Positions 44,055 through 52,626 of a stretch of 64,000 nt of DNA are shown here, one piece after another. Each line of letters starts with the position of its first letter. The stretch's first letter is position 1. The translations under genes were made by a program, and so were the position numbers. The DNA comes from Schlesneria sphaerica (GTDB lineage Bacteria; Planctomycetota; Planctomycetia; Planctomycetales; Planctomycetaceae), in assembly GCF_044336245.1 (NCBI RefSeq), contig NZ_CP172346.1:1488001-1552000 (forward strand), written 5' to 3'. Below the pieces are notes generated by a model. The model did not search any database and was not told the DNA's origin. It worked only from the letters and a program-made list of their open reading frames with translations.

Positions 44055-45035
44055 CTATCGCTTCAGCGGAGTTTCGCTCCAGAGCAAGCCGAGAGTCCCC
44101 AGCGCATAGTACGTGTATTCGACGTCCGTAGACTGGTCCCAGGTCGCTGCCCGGAAACCTCCAGTGGGGTGTTCCAGGGCCAGGATAAACTGCTCAAGTC
44201 GCTTAGGATCGACCGTCGAGTGATCGTGCAGGTCAAGGCACGTCAGAAACCCGGTAAACGTCGACAGCGAATCGGCGAAAGGGATTCGGGAATTGGCCTG
44301 GAATCCCCCTTCGTCGCTGCGCACGTCGTTCAGATATCCCAAGACGTCATCACGCAGATTTGGTCCGATGATTGAGTGCAGCGTCAATACGCCGATCGCC
44401 GCCGCGGTCGGGTTCGTGCCGCTTCGCTTCATCGGAGCGATTTCGACAAAGCCCCCGTCATCGCGTTGTCGTGACCGGATGAACTCGACGAGGCTCTCTG
44501 CTGCGGGCAGAGGCTGACCAATCAGTTCGTAGCAAAGGGCCACCAGAAATGAATGGTAGGTGCTTCCAATGGCTCCTTCATGCGTTTTGGCGTAGCCCCC
44601 ATCAGACGAGCGAAAGCCTTCAAGGCGTGCCGCCAGTGCCTGAGGCCAGTCGGAATCCGCCGCAGCCAGCAGGTCAATCCCTGCCGTCGCCTGGACCATC
44701 AGGGCGGAATAGAGCCAGCTCACCACGTCGATCACGTTGGCGTTCTGGTGACGGGCCCCGTCCAGGTAAGCAGCGACTCGCCGCGCGTCCTCGGCCGTGA
44801 AGAGGCGCAACGCAGAGAGAGCACGGACTCCAAACGCTGTGTAGTACAGGTCGGATTCCCGCTCGTCCGGTTCTTCATTCGCGTACTCGACAGGAATCCC
44901 CCGGCCGCCGAATCCTCCATCGGGATTCTGCTGACTCAGCAGAAACTGGCGATGCCGTTCTCGATCGGCGGGCTCCCATTGCGAGAGCCCGCGCGCAACG
45001 CGTTCATCAAGTCGAAACAGATACGGGTGCGCCAT
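44055..45035 (-). CDS. Prenyltransferase/squalene-oxidase repeat protein (geranylgeranyltransferase beta-like)
   Basis: This 326-aa alpha-alpha barrel protein is built of repeats with Gly-rich signatures: QQNPDGGFGGR, RSSDGGYAK, RQRDDGGFVE, RSDEGGFQA and EHPTGGFRA. This is the pattern of protein prenyltransferase beta subunits and of small cyclase-like proteins in bacteria. No DxDD motif is present, so it is unlikely to be a class II cyclase itself. The ATG at 45035 lies 7 bases after the TGA of the DUF116-polyprenyl synthetase gene. A TTG at 45056 would overlap it by 14 bases. It is the last gene of the isoprenoid cluster. Catalytic function is not established. Confidence 0.78.
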   Translation of the reverse strand: MAHPYLFRLDERVARGLSQWEPADRERHRQFLLSQQNPDGGFGGRGIPVEYANEEPDERESDLYYTAFGVRALSALRLFTAEDARRVAAYLDGARHQNANVIDVVSWLYSALMVQATAGIDLLAAADSDWPQALAARLEGFRSSDGGYAKTHEGAIGSTYHSFLVALCYELIGQPLPAAESLVEFIRSRQRDDGGFVEIAPMKRSGTNPTAAAIGVLTLHSIIGPNLRDDVLGYLNDVRSDEGGFQANSRIPFADSLSTFTGFLTCLDLHDHSTVDPKRLEQFILALEHPTGGFRAATWDQSTDVEYTYYALGTLGLLWSETPLKR

Positions 45036-45042
45036 GCCTGAA

Positions 45043-46917
45043 TCACGTCGCCCCAACAGTCTTACTGACCACAGGGAGCGTCGCCATCAGCGGGACCAGC
45101 TTGATCTGTGGCGCCGGTGCAGCGTTATCCGCCAGCACCGTATCGATCAGGAAGTAGAGCAGTTGGCGCAGCGGTTCTGGCTGAATTTCATCAGCCAGTG
45201 CTTCCGCACGGCTACGGCACTTGTCGACGAGCGCCTGGGCCCGGTCGAAGACTCCCAGCTTCTGATAGAAGTGACGAAGTCGATGGGAACGCTCGGTAGA
45301 GGTCAGCGGGTCGAGAATCACTTTCTCAAGTTCCTCTCGCACTGGCCCTTTGGCAGCATCCAGTGCCAATGCCATCAGCAGCGTCGGTTTGGCCAGCTCG
45401 GCATCTCGTCCGGAAACGATCTTGTTTGGAACCCCTTCTTCCCAGTCCTGCAGATCATTCAGAACCTGGAATCCCACCCCGATATGACGACAGAATTGGG
45501 GAATCATCGCCTCATAGGCATCGACGGGCCCCGCCATCCGCAGTCCTGCATACAGTGCGGCATCGAACGCGGGAGACGTTTTGAGCGCGTACAGCTTCAT
45601 GGCATCCAGGGCTGTCAGTTTCAGGACATCCGCACCCGTCCAGCGAAGTTCAGCCCCCTGCCCTTCACAAAGCTTTAAGTGAGCGTTTGCCAGACGATCG
45701 AGGATGTCGCTGGCGGCTTCCGCACCCAGTTGCCGTCGGCTCTGACTGACCAGGCGGTATCCCAGACCGATCAGGTAGTCCCCGACATTGATGGCTGTCC
45801 CGACCCCATAGCGGCGATGCAGGGTCTCTTCGCCATAGCGGTACGGGTCGTCATCCTGAATATCGTCATGGACCAGTGACGCCTTGTGAAACGCTTCGAT
45901 CGCCAAAGCAGTCCGGCGGACTTCCAGTGAGAACGTCGAAGGTTCGTCACTCGAGGCAGCCTGCAAACGGGTTCCCCCGGTCAGGGCGTCGTACGCGGCG
46001 AGAGTGATGAAAGGGCGAAGTCGTTTTCCACCCTTCACGAGCCACTTTCGCGCGAACGTTTCCGTTTCCGCCAACAGCCGGTCACCGGTCTCGGTTCCCT
46101 GCCGTGAAACCGGCAGCACTTCGTCGAACTCCTCTTCGAACATTTTGTTCGAGGCTCGCATCATCGGAACATATCCCGACGTGCGAGATTCTTCGAGAGG
46201 TTCGTACTTATCGAGACAGTGCCAGACCCACGATTCGTCGAGTTTTGTATTCTTGCAGTCACCCGAATGAAGCGGGACAGCATAGGAGGGGACCCCGGCC
46301 AGCAGCACCTTGTCGATGGCTTTTTCAAGCACATTCAGACAGGCCACGCCGAGAATCCCATCCACATGACCCGAAACGATGATCTTCAGGACGATCGGGG
46401 AACCTTCCGCGACGAGAACCTTATAGCCGAGTTGCTCGGCCCGGACTTTGTAATCGGCGATGGAACAGGCGCCGCATTTCTCGCAGTCGAGACCAAATTC
46501 ATCGTAGTCGGCTGGACATCCTTCGGCGTGCTTCAGGCAATGCGGCAACAACAGCAACCGTCGCTCGAACGGGATCGCCAGAAACTGCTGCTTCCAGAAC
46601 GCGTTTCCCAGCACAACCATGGTAAACCCGAGAAACCCTTCGGGCTGGTTATTCAGAGCAAGCAGTTTGCGAGCATGTTCCTCAAGAGCCGCTTTGTTAA
46701 ACGGTCGGCTTTTATCGAGATGCTTGACGTAGCGTTCCGCCTCTTCTCGCAGACCTTCTCGCAACTCTAGCGATTCAGGGACGAGTTTCAGGTGAGATGT
46801 GCTTCGCTTGCGTCGCGGCTGATCATCGACTGTGGATCCGGCCCCGACAGCGGGTTTCTCGGAAACGTTGATCGACTCAGGGCTGTGGTCCAGCGTTGCG
46901 TTTGTCGCCTCGAGCAT
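45043..46917 (-). CDS. DUF116 - polyprenyl synthetase fusion protein
   Basis: This 624-aa protein joins two domains. Residues about 60-250 match DUF116, a family of unknown function, with a Cys-rich patch HCLKHAEGCPADYDEFGLDC then EKCGAC that could hold an iron-sulfur cluster. Residues about 285-620 are a trans-isoprenyl diphosphate synthase: KGGKRLRPF, the first Asp-rich motif DDIQDDDPYR (near residue 350) and GYRLV. The second Asp-rich motif is NDLQDWEEG near 487, where the first Asp is Asn. It should extend allylic diphosphates with IPP. The changed second motif may alter chain length or metal binding. AGGTGA lies 5 bases before the ATG. It is flanked tightly by a cyclase gene and a prenyltransferase-repeat gene. 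Confidence 0.85.
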   Translation of the reverse strand: MLEATNATLDHSPESINVSEKPAVGAGSTVDDQPRRKRSTSHLKLVPESLELREGLREEAERYVKHLDKSRPFNKAALEEHARKLLALNNQPEGFLGFTMVVLGNAFWKQQFLAIPFERRLLLLPHCLKHAEGCPADYDEFGLDCEKCGACSIADYKVRAEQLGYKVLVAEGSPIVLKIIVSGHVDGILGVACLNVLEKAIDKVLLAGVPSYAVPLHSGDCKNTKLDESWVWHCLDKYEPLEESRTSGYVPMMRASNKMFEEEFDEVLPVSRQGTETGDRLLAETETFARKWLVKGGKRLRPFITLAAYDALTGGTRLQAASSDEPSTFSLEVRRTALAIEAFHKASLVHDDIQDDDPYRYGEETLHRRYGVGTAINVGDYLIGLGYRLVSQSRRQLGAEAASDILDRLANAHLKLCEGQGAELRWTGADVLKLTALDAMKLYALKTSPAFDAALYAGLRMAGPVDAYEAMIPQFCRHIGVGFQVLNDLQDWEEGVPNKIVSGRDAELAKPTLLMALALDAAKGPVREELEKVILDPLTSTERSHRLRHFYQKLGVFDRAQALVDKCRSRAEALADEIQPEPLRQLLYFLIDTVLADNAAPAPQIKLVPLMATLPVVSKTVGAT

Positions 46918-46995
46918 AAATTCACCTTTTACGAACCCAAATCAGGCCATCTGCCGCGGACGGTCGTCGTGACACCTACGAATTATTCCGAATTT

Positions 46996-48888
46996 TCATT
47001 TCGGCATTCCCATCCGAGGTGGATAGGGAGGGACAAGTCCTTCACTGCCTGCTCGATGTCGTTCGGCTCCCCTTCGTTCCGATCGATCAATTGCCCGAGC
47101 GAAAGTGGAGACAACGAAGATTATTGGATAAAGTCGCTCAAAATACCACAGCTTAGCGAAGTACAACCCGATCGGTGTGGGTTGCCGAAATGTACCCGCC
47201 TCGATTCGTTCCAGCAGCCATTCCAGGCCCCGCCGACACCGTGCCGCGTATTTTTCTATCGGCAGAAGTGCCTCGACGGCGAGTGCGGTTTCTTCCACAG
47301 ACGACGGGGTGTTTCGAGTTCCGCCCCATCCGCCGTCATCATTCTGGACGTCCGCCAACCAGTCACAGGCAAATTGACAAGCCACATCCGGCAAACGATT
47401 CGTATCGCGGTAGGCAGCCAGTACCCGGGCCACCCCGTAAACAGGGTTCGCCTCATCAGGAGCGAACTGATTACCAAACCAGAGCGGGTGCCAGGTTCCG
47501 TCCGGATGTTGTGTCTGTGCCAGATACGCGAACCCTGCGGATGCTGCCTGTTCGACCCGTTCCAGCAGCGGATCCGGCCCCGCGGAATGTGCTTGTTGTG
47601 CGCGATGCCAGAGTTGCCAGGCATGAATGGCACGCAGGGCATGTGCCGTCAGATCGGGAGCACTGCGATCGAACGGGAGCGCTCCCCATCCCCGACAGAA
47701 GGTGGGCCAACCGCCGTCACGGTTCTGCAGGTCCAGCAACCATTGAACTCCTGCACGCAGCGCCGGCGCCAGTTCGGGTGACCGTTCGCCAGATCCCAGT
47801 TCATCGAGCTTGAGCAGTGCCAGGATTGCTCCCGGCGTGTCGTCTGCATCAGGGACACCGCCGGAAAGGTCCGTCCAGGCCCATCCCCCCGGTGCCGCAT
47901 TCGTGTAAGGATGGACAACACGATTCTGCTGTTTGAGTAACCAGCTCAAAACAGACTTTGCCTGCTCGGGTGAGATCGATTCGGGACGCAGTGCGTTGAT
48001 CGACAGAGTGGTAACCCAGGTGGCCAGATTCGTATCAATTGGCCAGCTTCCATCGGGTCGGACCGACGCGATTAGAAAGTCGACTCCCCGCTCAGCGACG
48101 GGATGAGCCGACTGGCCCATCGCCGCAAGACTCATCGTGACGAAACTCGTCAGGGGAGTTGCTTCCAGAAATCCGCCACTTTCCGGCTGCAGTGTCTTCA
48201 GCCTGCGAAGTGTCGGCTTGACCGCCATCTGGCGAAGCATCCGAATCAGGGGATTGCGTGACGGCGCCAGATGATGTCGGACCTGCCCAATCGCTATCAA
48301 GGCAGGAAGTGCATAGCTCACGACGGGCAGACTCATCCAGCGATAGAACCAGTGCGGAAAGACACCCAGCTCAAACGGCAGCGGCGGAAGCTGGTCCCAG
48401 GAAATTAATCCTGCGAGAGCACACTGCGTCAGGATCGGGACTGAAAAGGTGTGGTCCTTTCCGTACCGCTGTTTGATGGCGTCGAATCCCCCCTTGGATT
48501 CGATGTAGTTGCGAGCCCGCTCGGCAGCCGGTCCGAACTTCTCGGGAGACTGTGCGAGATGAAAACTGGAGTAAACGAGTGTAGTCGTCGAGATGTTGCT
48601 GAGACTCAGGCTGGTATCACCCCACCCGCCATCCGAGTTCTGACACTCGACGAGCCAATTCAATCCTTGAGAAATCAGATCCTTGAACTCGCTCTGACGT
48701 TGCGGTTGATCACGACCGACCAGTTGCAGGGCGACAACGGCCGTGGCAGTGGAAAGGGGGGACGAAGAGAGTTCGCCGACCCACGTTCCTTCAGCGGCCG
48801 CTTCGTCCTTTAAAGCAGACGAAGCGAGTTGATAGCCCTGAGTTAGACGGTCTCGATCCCAATCGTTCACAGCAACCCCGACTCCCAT
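46996..48888 (-). CDS. shc: Squalene-hopene cyclase-type class II terpene cyclase
   Basis: This 630-aa protein is a (beta/gamma)-barrel triterpene/class II terpene cyclase. The catalytic acid motif DxDD is present as D347-A-D349-D350 in GGVPDADDTPGAIL. QW-type repeats recur: QNSDGGWGDT, QNRDGGWPTF, QHPDGTW, QNDDGGWGGT. The length fits hopene cyclase (about 630-720), but the C-terminus SSVEETALAVEALL differs from the textbook SHC ending. Product prediction is therefore open (hopene, another cyclic triterpene, or cyclised polyprenyl diphosphate). No hpn genes for squalene synthesis are in the window. It lies 12 bases after the ferredoxin-type gene, in one operon. Confidence 0.85.
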   Translation of the reverse strand: MGVGVAVNDWDRDRLTQGYQLASSALKDEAAAEGTWVGELSSSPLSTATAVVALQLVGRDQPQRQSEFKDLISQGLNWLVECQNSDGGWGDTSLSLSNISTTTLVYSSFHLAQSPEKFGPAAERARNYIESKGGFDAIKQRYGKDHTFSVPILTQCALAGLISWDQLPPLPFELGVFPHWFYRWMSLPVVSYALPALIAIGQVRHHLAPSRNPLIRMLRQMAVKPTLRRLKTLQPESGGFLEATPLTSFVTMSLAAMGQSAHPVAERGVDFLIASVRPDGSWPIDTNLATWVTTLSINALRPESISPEQAKSVLSWLLKQQNRVVHPYTNAAPGGWAWTDLSGGVPDADDTPGAILALLKLDELGSGERSPELAPALRAGVQWLLDLQNRDGGWPTFCRGWGALPFDRSAPDLTAHALRAIHAWQLWHRAQQAHSAGPDPLLERVEQAASAGFAYLAQTQHPDGTWHPLWFGNQFAPDEANPVYGVARVLAAYRDTNRLPDVACQFACDWLADVQNDDGGWGGTRNTPSSVEETALAVEALLPIEKYAARCRRGLEWLLERIEAGTFRQPTPIGLYFAKLWYFERLYPIIFVVSTFARAIDRSERRGAERHRAGSEGLVPPYPPRMGMPK

Positions 48889-48900
48889 GGCCTCAAGATA

Positions 48901-50034
48901 CTACACATCCAGCGCGTCGAGATCGTCCATCAGATCGTCGAGATCGTCACGCGGTTTTGATGACGCTTCAGCCTGTCGTTTGGGGAGTCCGACGGAAGCA
49001 CCCACGGCAGAACGCCCATCAGCGACAAGCTCGACGTCGCGTTCCAGGACCGCCATTTCCAGTGCTGTCGGAGCACCGAATAACTTTGACAGGTCGATCT
49101 TGAAGTCTTCCACAAGGCCCCCAGCGGCCCCGGCAATTGCGGGTGTCTTATGCTCCGGGAAGACAATCGCGTTGGCGGGACAGACACGGCTGCAGGCAGG
49201 ACATCCCTTCTTGCAGTTGTCTTCCTGCTCAACCAGAATTCGATCCAGCAGGTCGACACCGTAGACGCCAAACAGACAGAAATCGATGCATTCCATGCAG
49301 TTTGTGCAGCGACTGTAATCGATAACGGGATACCACCGACGACGGATTCCTTCCGCAGGAATGACTGTTGGTCCATCCGCATTGACATCGCCCGAACCGT
49401 TGGCAGTGGGATCAGTGCTGCCGCTGGCAAGAGCGGCAGATTCGCCGTTGAAAACGGACGGTCCCGATGTGACTACACCATTGGTGGGTGCCCCGCTGGA
49501 TTTGGACGAAATGACGGGAATACCGCCGAATCCATTTAACTGGACAAGCGGGGCGGTCATGACCTGAGAAAGTCGTTCGATTTCGTCGAGGTACGTCTTT
49601 GCGTCAGGACTGGTCCGCAGGTCAATCGCAAAGATCGTCCGGTCAGGGACATTCAGTGCTCCGATGGCGCGGGAAGCCCCTTCATCGGCCGGTGGAGCCT
49701 CTGGAGGAATTCCCTCCTCGCCCTCGTCATCCTCGTCACTATCCGCGGCATTCAGCCGGGAGTCCCCTTCCTTGCCTTTGACTCCGTTGCGGTCCAGCAC
49801 CCAGCGGATGGCCCTCGGGTAGAGCCATCCCAGCACGATCAGATCCCCTTTCAGCGACTTCAGCCACAGCATTCCTGTGTGGTCCGCGGTCAGATCGTAC
49901 AGGTGCGGAACAACCGAAACCTCGGCTACTCCCGACAGAATCAATTGAGTCGCAATCTCTTCTTCAAGGTGTCTCTTCACCGGGTTCTTGCCGGGTGCCT
50001 GAGAGATAACGACTGTGACCTTTTTACGAGCCAA
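48901..50034 (-). CDS. 2x[4Fe-4S] ferredoxin-domain protein of the terpene cluster
   Basis: This 377-aa protein has an N-terminal alpha/beta-looking domain (about 1-85 plus 125-175) of unknown family. It is broken by a very acidic insert (SDEDDEGEEGIPPEAPPADEG, about 99-119) and a Gly/Ala/Asn linker (about 180-225). The electron-transfer module has C243, C246, C249 and C253, then C274, C278, C281 and C285, giving two [4Fe-4S] clusters. No signal peptide is present, so it is cytoplasmic. Its position between the lipoyl protein and the cyclase suggests electron supply to a redox step, for instance to DUF116. This is inference from context only. Confidence 0.78.
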   Translation of the reverse strand: MARKKVTVVISQAPGKNPVKRHLEEEIATQLILSGVAEVSVVPHLYDLTADHTGMLWLKSLKGDLIVLGWLYPRAIRWVLDRNGVKGKEGDSRLNAADSDEDDEGEEGIPPEAPPADEGASRAIGALNVPDRTIFAIDLRTSPDAKTYLDEIERLSQVMTAPLVQLNGFGGIPVISSKSSGAPTNGVVTSGPSVFNGESAALASGSTDPTANGSGDVNADGPTVIPAEGIRRRWYPVIDYSRCTNCMECIDFCLFGVYGVDLLDRILVEQEDNCKKGCPACSRVCPANAIVFPEHKTPAIAGAAGGLVEDFKIDLSKLFGAPTALEMAVLERDVELVADGRSAVGASVGLPKRQAEASSKPRDDLDDLMDDLDALDV

Positions 50035-50055
50035 GGAACGGCCCTTTCTGCATTT

Positions 50056-50508
50056 TCATTCGTTGAACTGATTTTTCAGCACGCGCTGCGTTTGTTCCCA
50101 ACCAGCATCCAGAACCTTGATATAGTCCTCGGGTGAAAGCAATCCAGTGTTCGTTTCGAATTCGTACAGCCACCCTCGCTCATGGTGGTCCGCATTGATC
50201 AGGGAAGGGTCATTTAAAAGAGCTTCGTTAAACCTCACAATCCGACCGTCCGCCGGAGCGTACATGGTGGAGACAGCCTTGGAACTCTCGATTTCGCCAA
50301 TCGTCTGCTTACGACGAACTGAGGTATCCGCATCGATCTGCCAGTCGAGAAAATAGACATCCTGAAGTAATCGAACGGCATACGATGTAAAGCCAACCCG
50401 CAACAAATTTCCGACAGGCTGTGCCCACAGATGGGACTCAAAGTACTGACGGTCCGTTGGAATGGGGGCCTCAAAATTGCCCATCATAAATACAAGAGGA
50501 TCAGGCAT
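50056..50508 (-). CDS. GcvH-like lipoyl-carrier protein
   Basis: This 150-aa protein is a full H-protein fold: DRQYFESHLWAQP at the start, RVGFTSYAVRLLQD, and the lipoylation loop GEIESSKAVSTMYAP with the acceptor Lys77. It ends with GRIVRFNEALLND and GWLYEF. Everything needed for lipoylation is conserved. No gcvT, gcvP, lipA or lipB is in the window, and the gene sits 21 bases before the ferredoxin gene in the terpene cluster. It may therefore carry electrons or one-carbon/amino groups for another reaction, or serve glycine cleavage from elsewhere. The ATG at 50508 is preferred to a GTG two codons upstream. Confidence 0.82.
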   Translation of the reverse strand: MPDPLVFMMGNFEAPIPTDRQYFESHLWAQPVGNLLRVGFTSYAVRLLQDVYFLDWQIDADTSVRRKQTIGEIESSKAVSTMYAPADGRIVRFNEALLNDPSLINADHHERGWLYEFETNTGLLSPEDYIKVLDAGWEQTQRVLKNQFNE

Positions 50509-50554
50509 AACCACGCACCGAAAACCAATCTGTAGGGATGAACTGAGGGCAGGA

Positions 50555-51013
50555 TCAATCGGCGGGCGGCGTGTCGGCAGTTGTCGATAGGTTAACCGAA
50601 CTGGAAGGCGGGCGAAAGTTCGCGGGCATCGCAGGGGGTGCTGCCGTCGGGAAGGATTTCAGGATCAATTCAAGTTCATCGATACATCCGTCCATCGAAA
50701 TCACCGCCTGGCGAAAATTCGTATGGTCGGATGCCTGAGGCGCCATTTCGCGAAACTCCGCTGCTGCCGTACGCAGCTTGGGAAATTTCTTTCGCAGCAT
50801 CTTCAGATAATCGGCCGGCTGACTGATGGCCGTCTCCAATGCGCGAGATGTGTCGAACACCGCGCGGACAATGGTCATCAGTTCTGGGAAATCTTCGATA
50901 ACCTCGCTGTGTTTAACGAAGGTGCGAACCATCCACGCGTGAGCGAAGATTCGCTGACACCTGGCGACGGCGTCTGCCATCGTAAGCGATTCTGATGTCG
51001 GTTCCGCAGACAT
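50555..51013 (-). CDS. Unknown 152-aa helical protein of the terpene cluster
   Basis: I do not recognise this protein. It is mostly predicted alpha-helical by eye (MADAVARCQRIFAHAWMVRTF, then FRQAVISMDGCIDELELILK). It ends in a Pro/Ser-rich tail of about 30 residues (PPAMPANFRPPSSSVN). No signal peptide or membrane helix is seen. It is co-oriented with the GcvH-like gene 46 bases downstream and preceded by a 237-base gap, so it may be the first gene of the tight operon. It may be a small partner subunit. Confidence 0.6.
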   Translation of the reverse strand: MSAEPTSESLTMADAVARCQRIFAHAWMVRTFVKHSEVIEDFPELMTIVRAVFDTSRALETAISQPADYLKMLRKKFPKLRTAAAEFREMAPQASDHTNFRQAVISMDGCIDELELILKSFPTAAPPAMPANFRPPSSSVNLSTTADTPPAD

Positions 51014-51250
51014 GATGACCTCGAATGCTCCTGCTGTACCTTCAATCTCAATTTTCGCAATATTAATTTTCGCGATCAGATGAACAGGGATATCCCCGGG
51101 TGGGCCTTTGGCATCGCCGATTCATCGATTGAAACGGCAAGGGAACCGGATAGCAACCTGCATCCTCTCAAGCCCAACGCACTTTGATCAGATCAAACCG
51201 GACGTTTCAAGTGAACTGAATGCAGGCAACTTCGTGGCCCCAGAACGATT

Positions 51251-52447
51251 TCAGATGAAGAAGGACTCTGCAGGCTCTTCTACCCGGATTTGTTCCCTGA
51301 TCAGAGGGGCCCCCTCACGCACTTTCTCAATCGCCTTATGAATGTCACGGATGCCCCTGTCTCCCTGCAGCAGAACCGGATGATGAAGTACCACCATTTC
51401 CTGGTCCGCTCGCGTCGCTTCCAGCAACTCGCCCTGAGTACGAAAACGGCGTTTGGCGTGGATCAGATGCAGGGCTCTAAATCCGGCGTCGATTGCGATC
51501 CCCTCCGCACGCATCGAGCGAACGAACAGTGATCGGGAGAGTCCTCCAAACTCTGTTGAATCGTATCGAATGCCCACTTTGTAGTAAGCTGGCAGCAGAT
51601 CTTCCTGAGGCCGCTGCAGCACCTTCAGCCCCTTCATCTGTTGCTCGTCCGAACAGAGCATTCGTAGGGATTCACGACGGATCTCGTTATGGCGGTCCAA
51701 CTGCTGTAGTTGCGGCAGCAGGAGAGCGGCCTGCATTTCCGATTGAGGATAGGCCTCGTTGCCTCGTTGCGTATAGCGTTTGATCCGTTCCGCAATTTCA
51801 GGACGATTCGTGAGAATGGCACCTCCCCGTCCCGCAGTCAGAAGTTTGCTGCCACCGAAGCTCAGAACGCTGACGTCGCCCGCGGAGCCGATTCGGTTCC
51901 CCCCCCACATCGCCCCTGGGGACTGACACGCATCTTCGAGAATTGGAATTCCGTGGCATGCGGCAACATCCCGAATGCGGACCAGATCCACGATTCCGCC
52001 ATGCAGGTGCGAGATCAGAATCGCCCGCGTTCGCTCCGACACCGCAGCGGCAACTTGCTGCGGGTCGATCTGCCATGTCTCGGGGTCGAGGTCCACCAAA
52101 ACCGGTGTCGCCTTCAGGCAGAGGACATTCTGAAAATTCGCCTTAAAGTCGTAACCGGCGAGAATGACTTCATCGTCCGCCTGAACTCCCAGTCCACGCA
52201 GCGCCAATTCAACGGCGGCCGTGCCGCTGCTGCAGGGAAGAACGTGCTCCACGTGATGGAACTCGGCCAGTCTGTGGCAGAGTTCCGGCAGATGGGGACC
52301 ATGGTAACGCCCCCAGTCCCCTGAAGCGAAAAGACGCGTCAGAACCTCGCTGATCGCAGGATCACTTTGCGGCCATTCAGGCGGCCCTGCCGGGCAGGCC
52401 GGACTTCCCCCCAGGATTGCGGGTCGTTCTGACTTGCTCGAACTCAT
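51251..52447 (-). CDS. DegT/DnrJ/EryC1-family PLP-dependent aminotransferase
   Basis: This 398-aa protein is a fold-type I PLP enzyme of the sugar aminotransferase family. The PLP lysine lies in SFGGSKLLTAGRGG. PILEDACQSPGA holds the Asp that contacts PLP. The N-terminus has LPCSSGTAAVELALRGLGV. Most members transfer an amino group to nucleotide-linked keto sugars or cyclitols. Here it faces a terpene cluster and could install an amino group on a polar head, for example an aminosugar. A divergent radical SAM gene starts about 180 bases away. The ATG at 52447 with GGTGA upstream is favoured over 52477. Confidence 0.85.
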   Translation of the reverse strand: MSSSKSERPAILGGSPACPAGPPEWPQSDPAISEVLTRLFASGDWGRYHGPHLPELCHRLAEFHHVEHVLPCSSGTAAVELALRGLGVQADDEVILAGYDFKANFQNVLCLKATPVLVDLDPETWQIDPQQVAAAVSERTRAILISHLHGGIVDLVRIRDVAACHGIPILEDACQSPGAMWGGNRIGSAGDVSVLSFGGSKLLTAGRGGAILTNRPEIAERIKRYTQRGNEAYPQSEMQAALLLPQLQQLDRHNEIRRESLRMLCSDEQQMKGLKVLQRPQEDLLPAYYKVGIRYDSTEFGGLSRSLFVRSMRAEGIAIDAGFRALHLIHAKRRFRTQGELLEATRADQEMVVLHHPVLLQGDRGIRDIHKAIEKVREGAPLIREQIRVEEPAESFFI

Positions 52448-52626
52448 CGTGTGGTCACCCGGATGCGACTGGCCCATTACTTGAAGCCGCTTCAGCGGCG
52501 ATGTCTACTATGTTAAGCTGTGAGAGCGGGTGTCAAACGTCGCCCGCTCGTTACCGGTCCGTGTCGCGTCGAGGATGCCGCCACACAATCAATTTGCGGA
52601 TTGCGTCCGCGTCAGGAACAGTTTCA

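Noticed and set aside
50056..50508. Assignment as part of a normal glycine cleavage operon
   Set aside because: No gcvT or gcvP is adjacent. The neighbours are ferredoxin and terpene genes.
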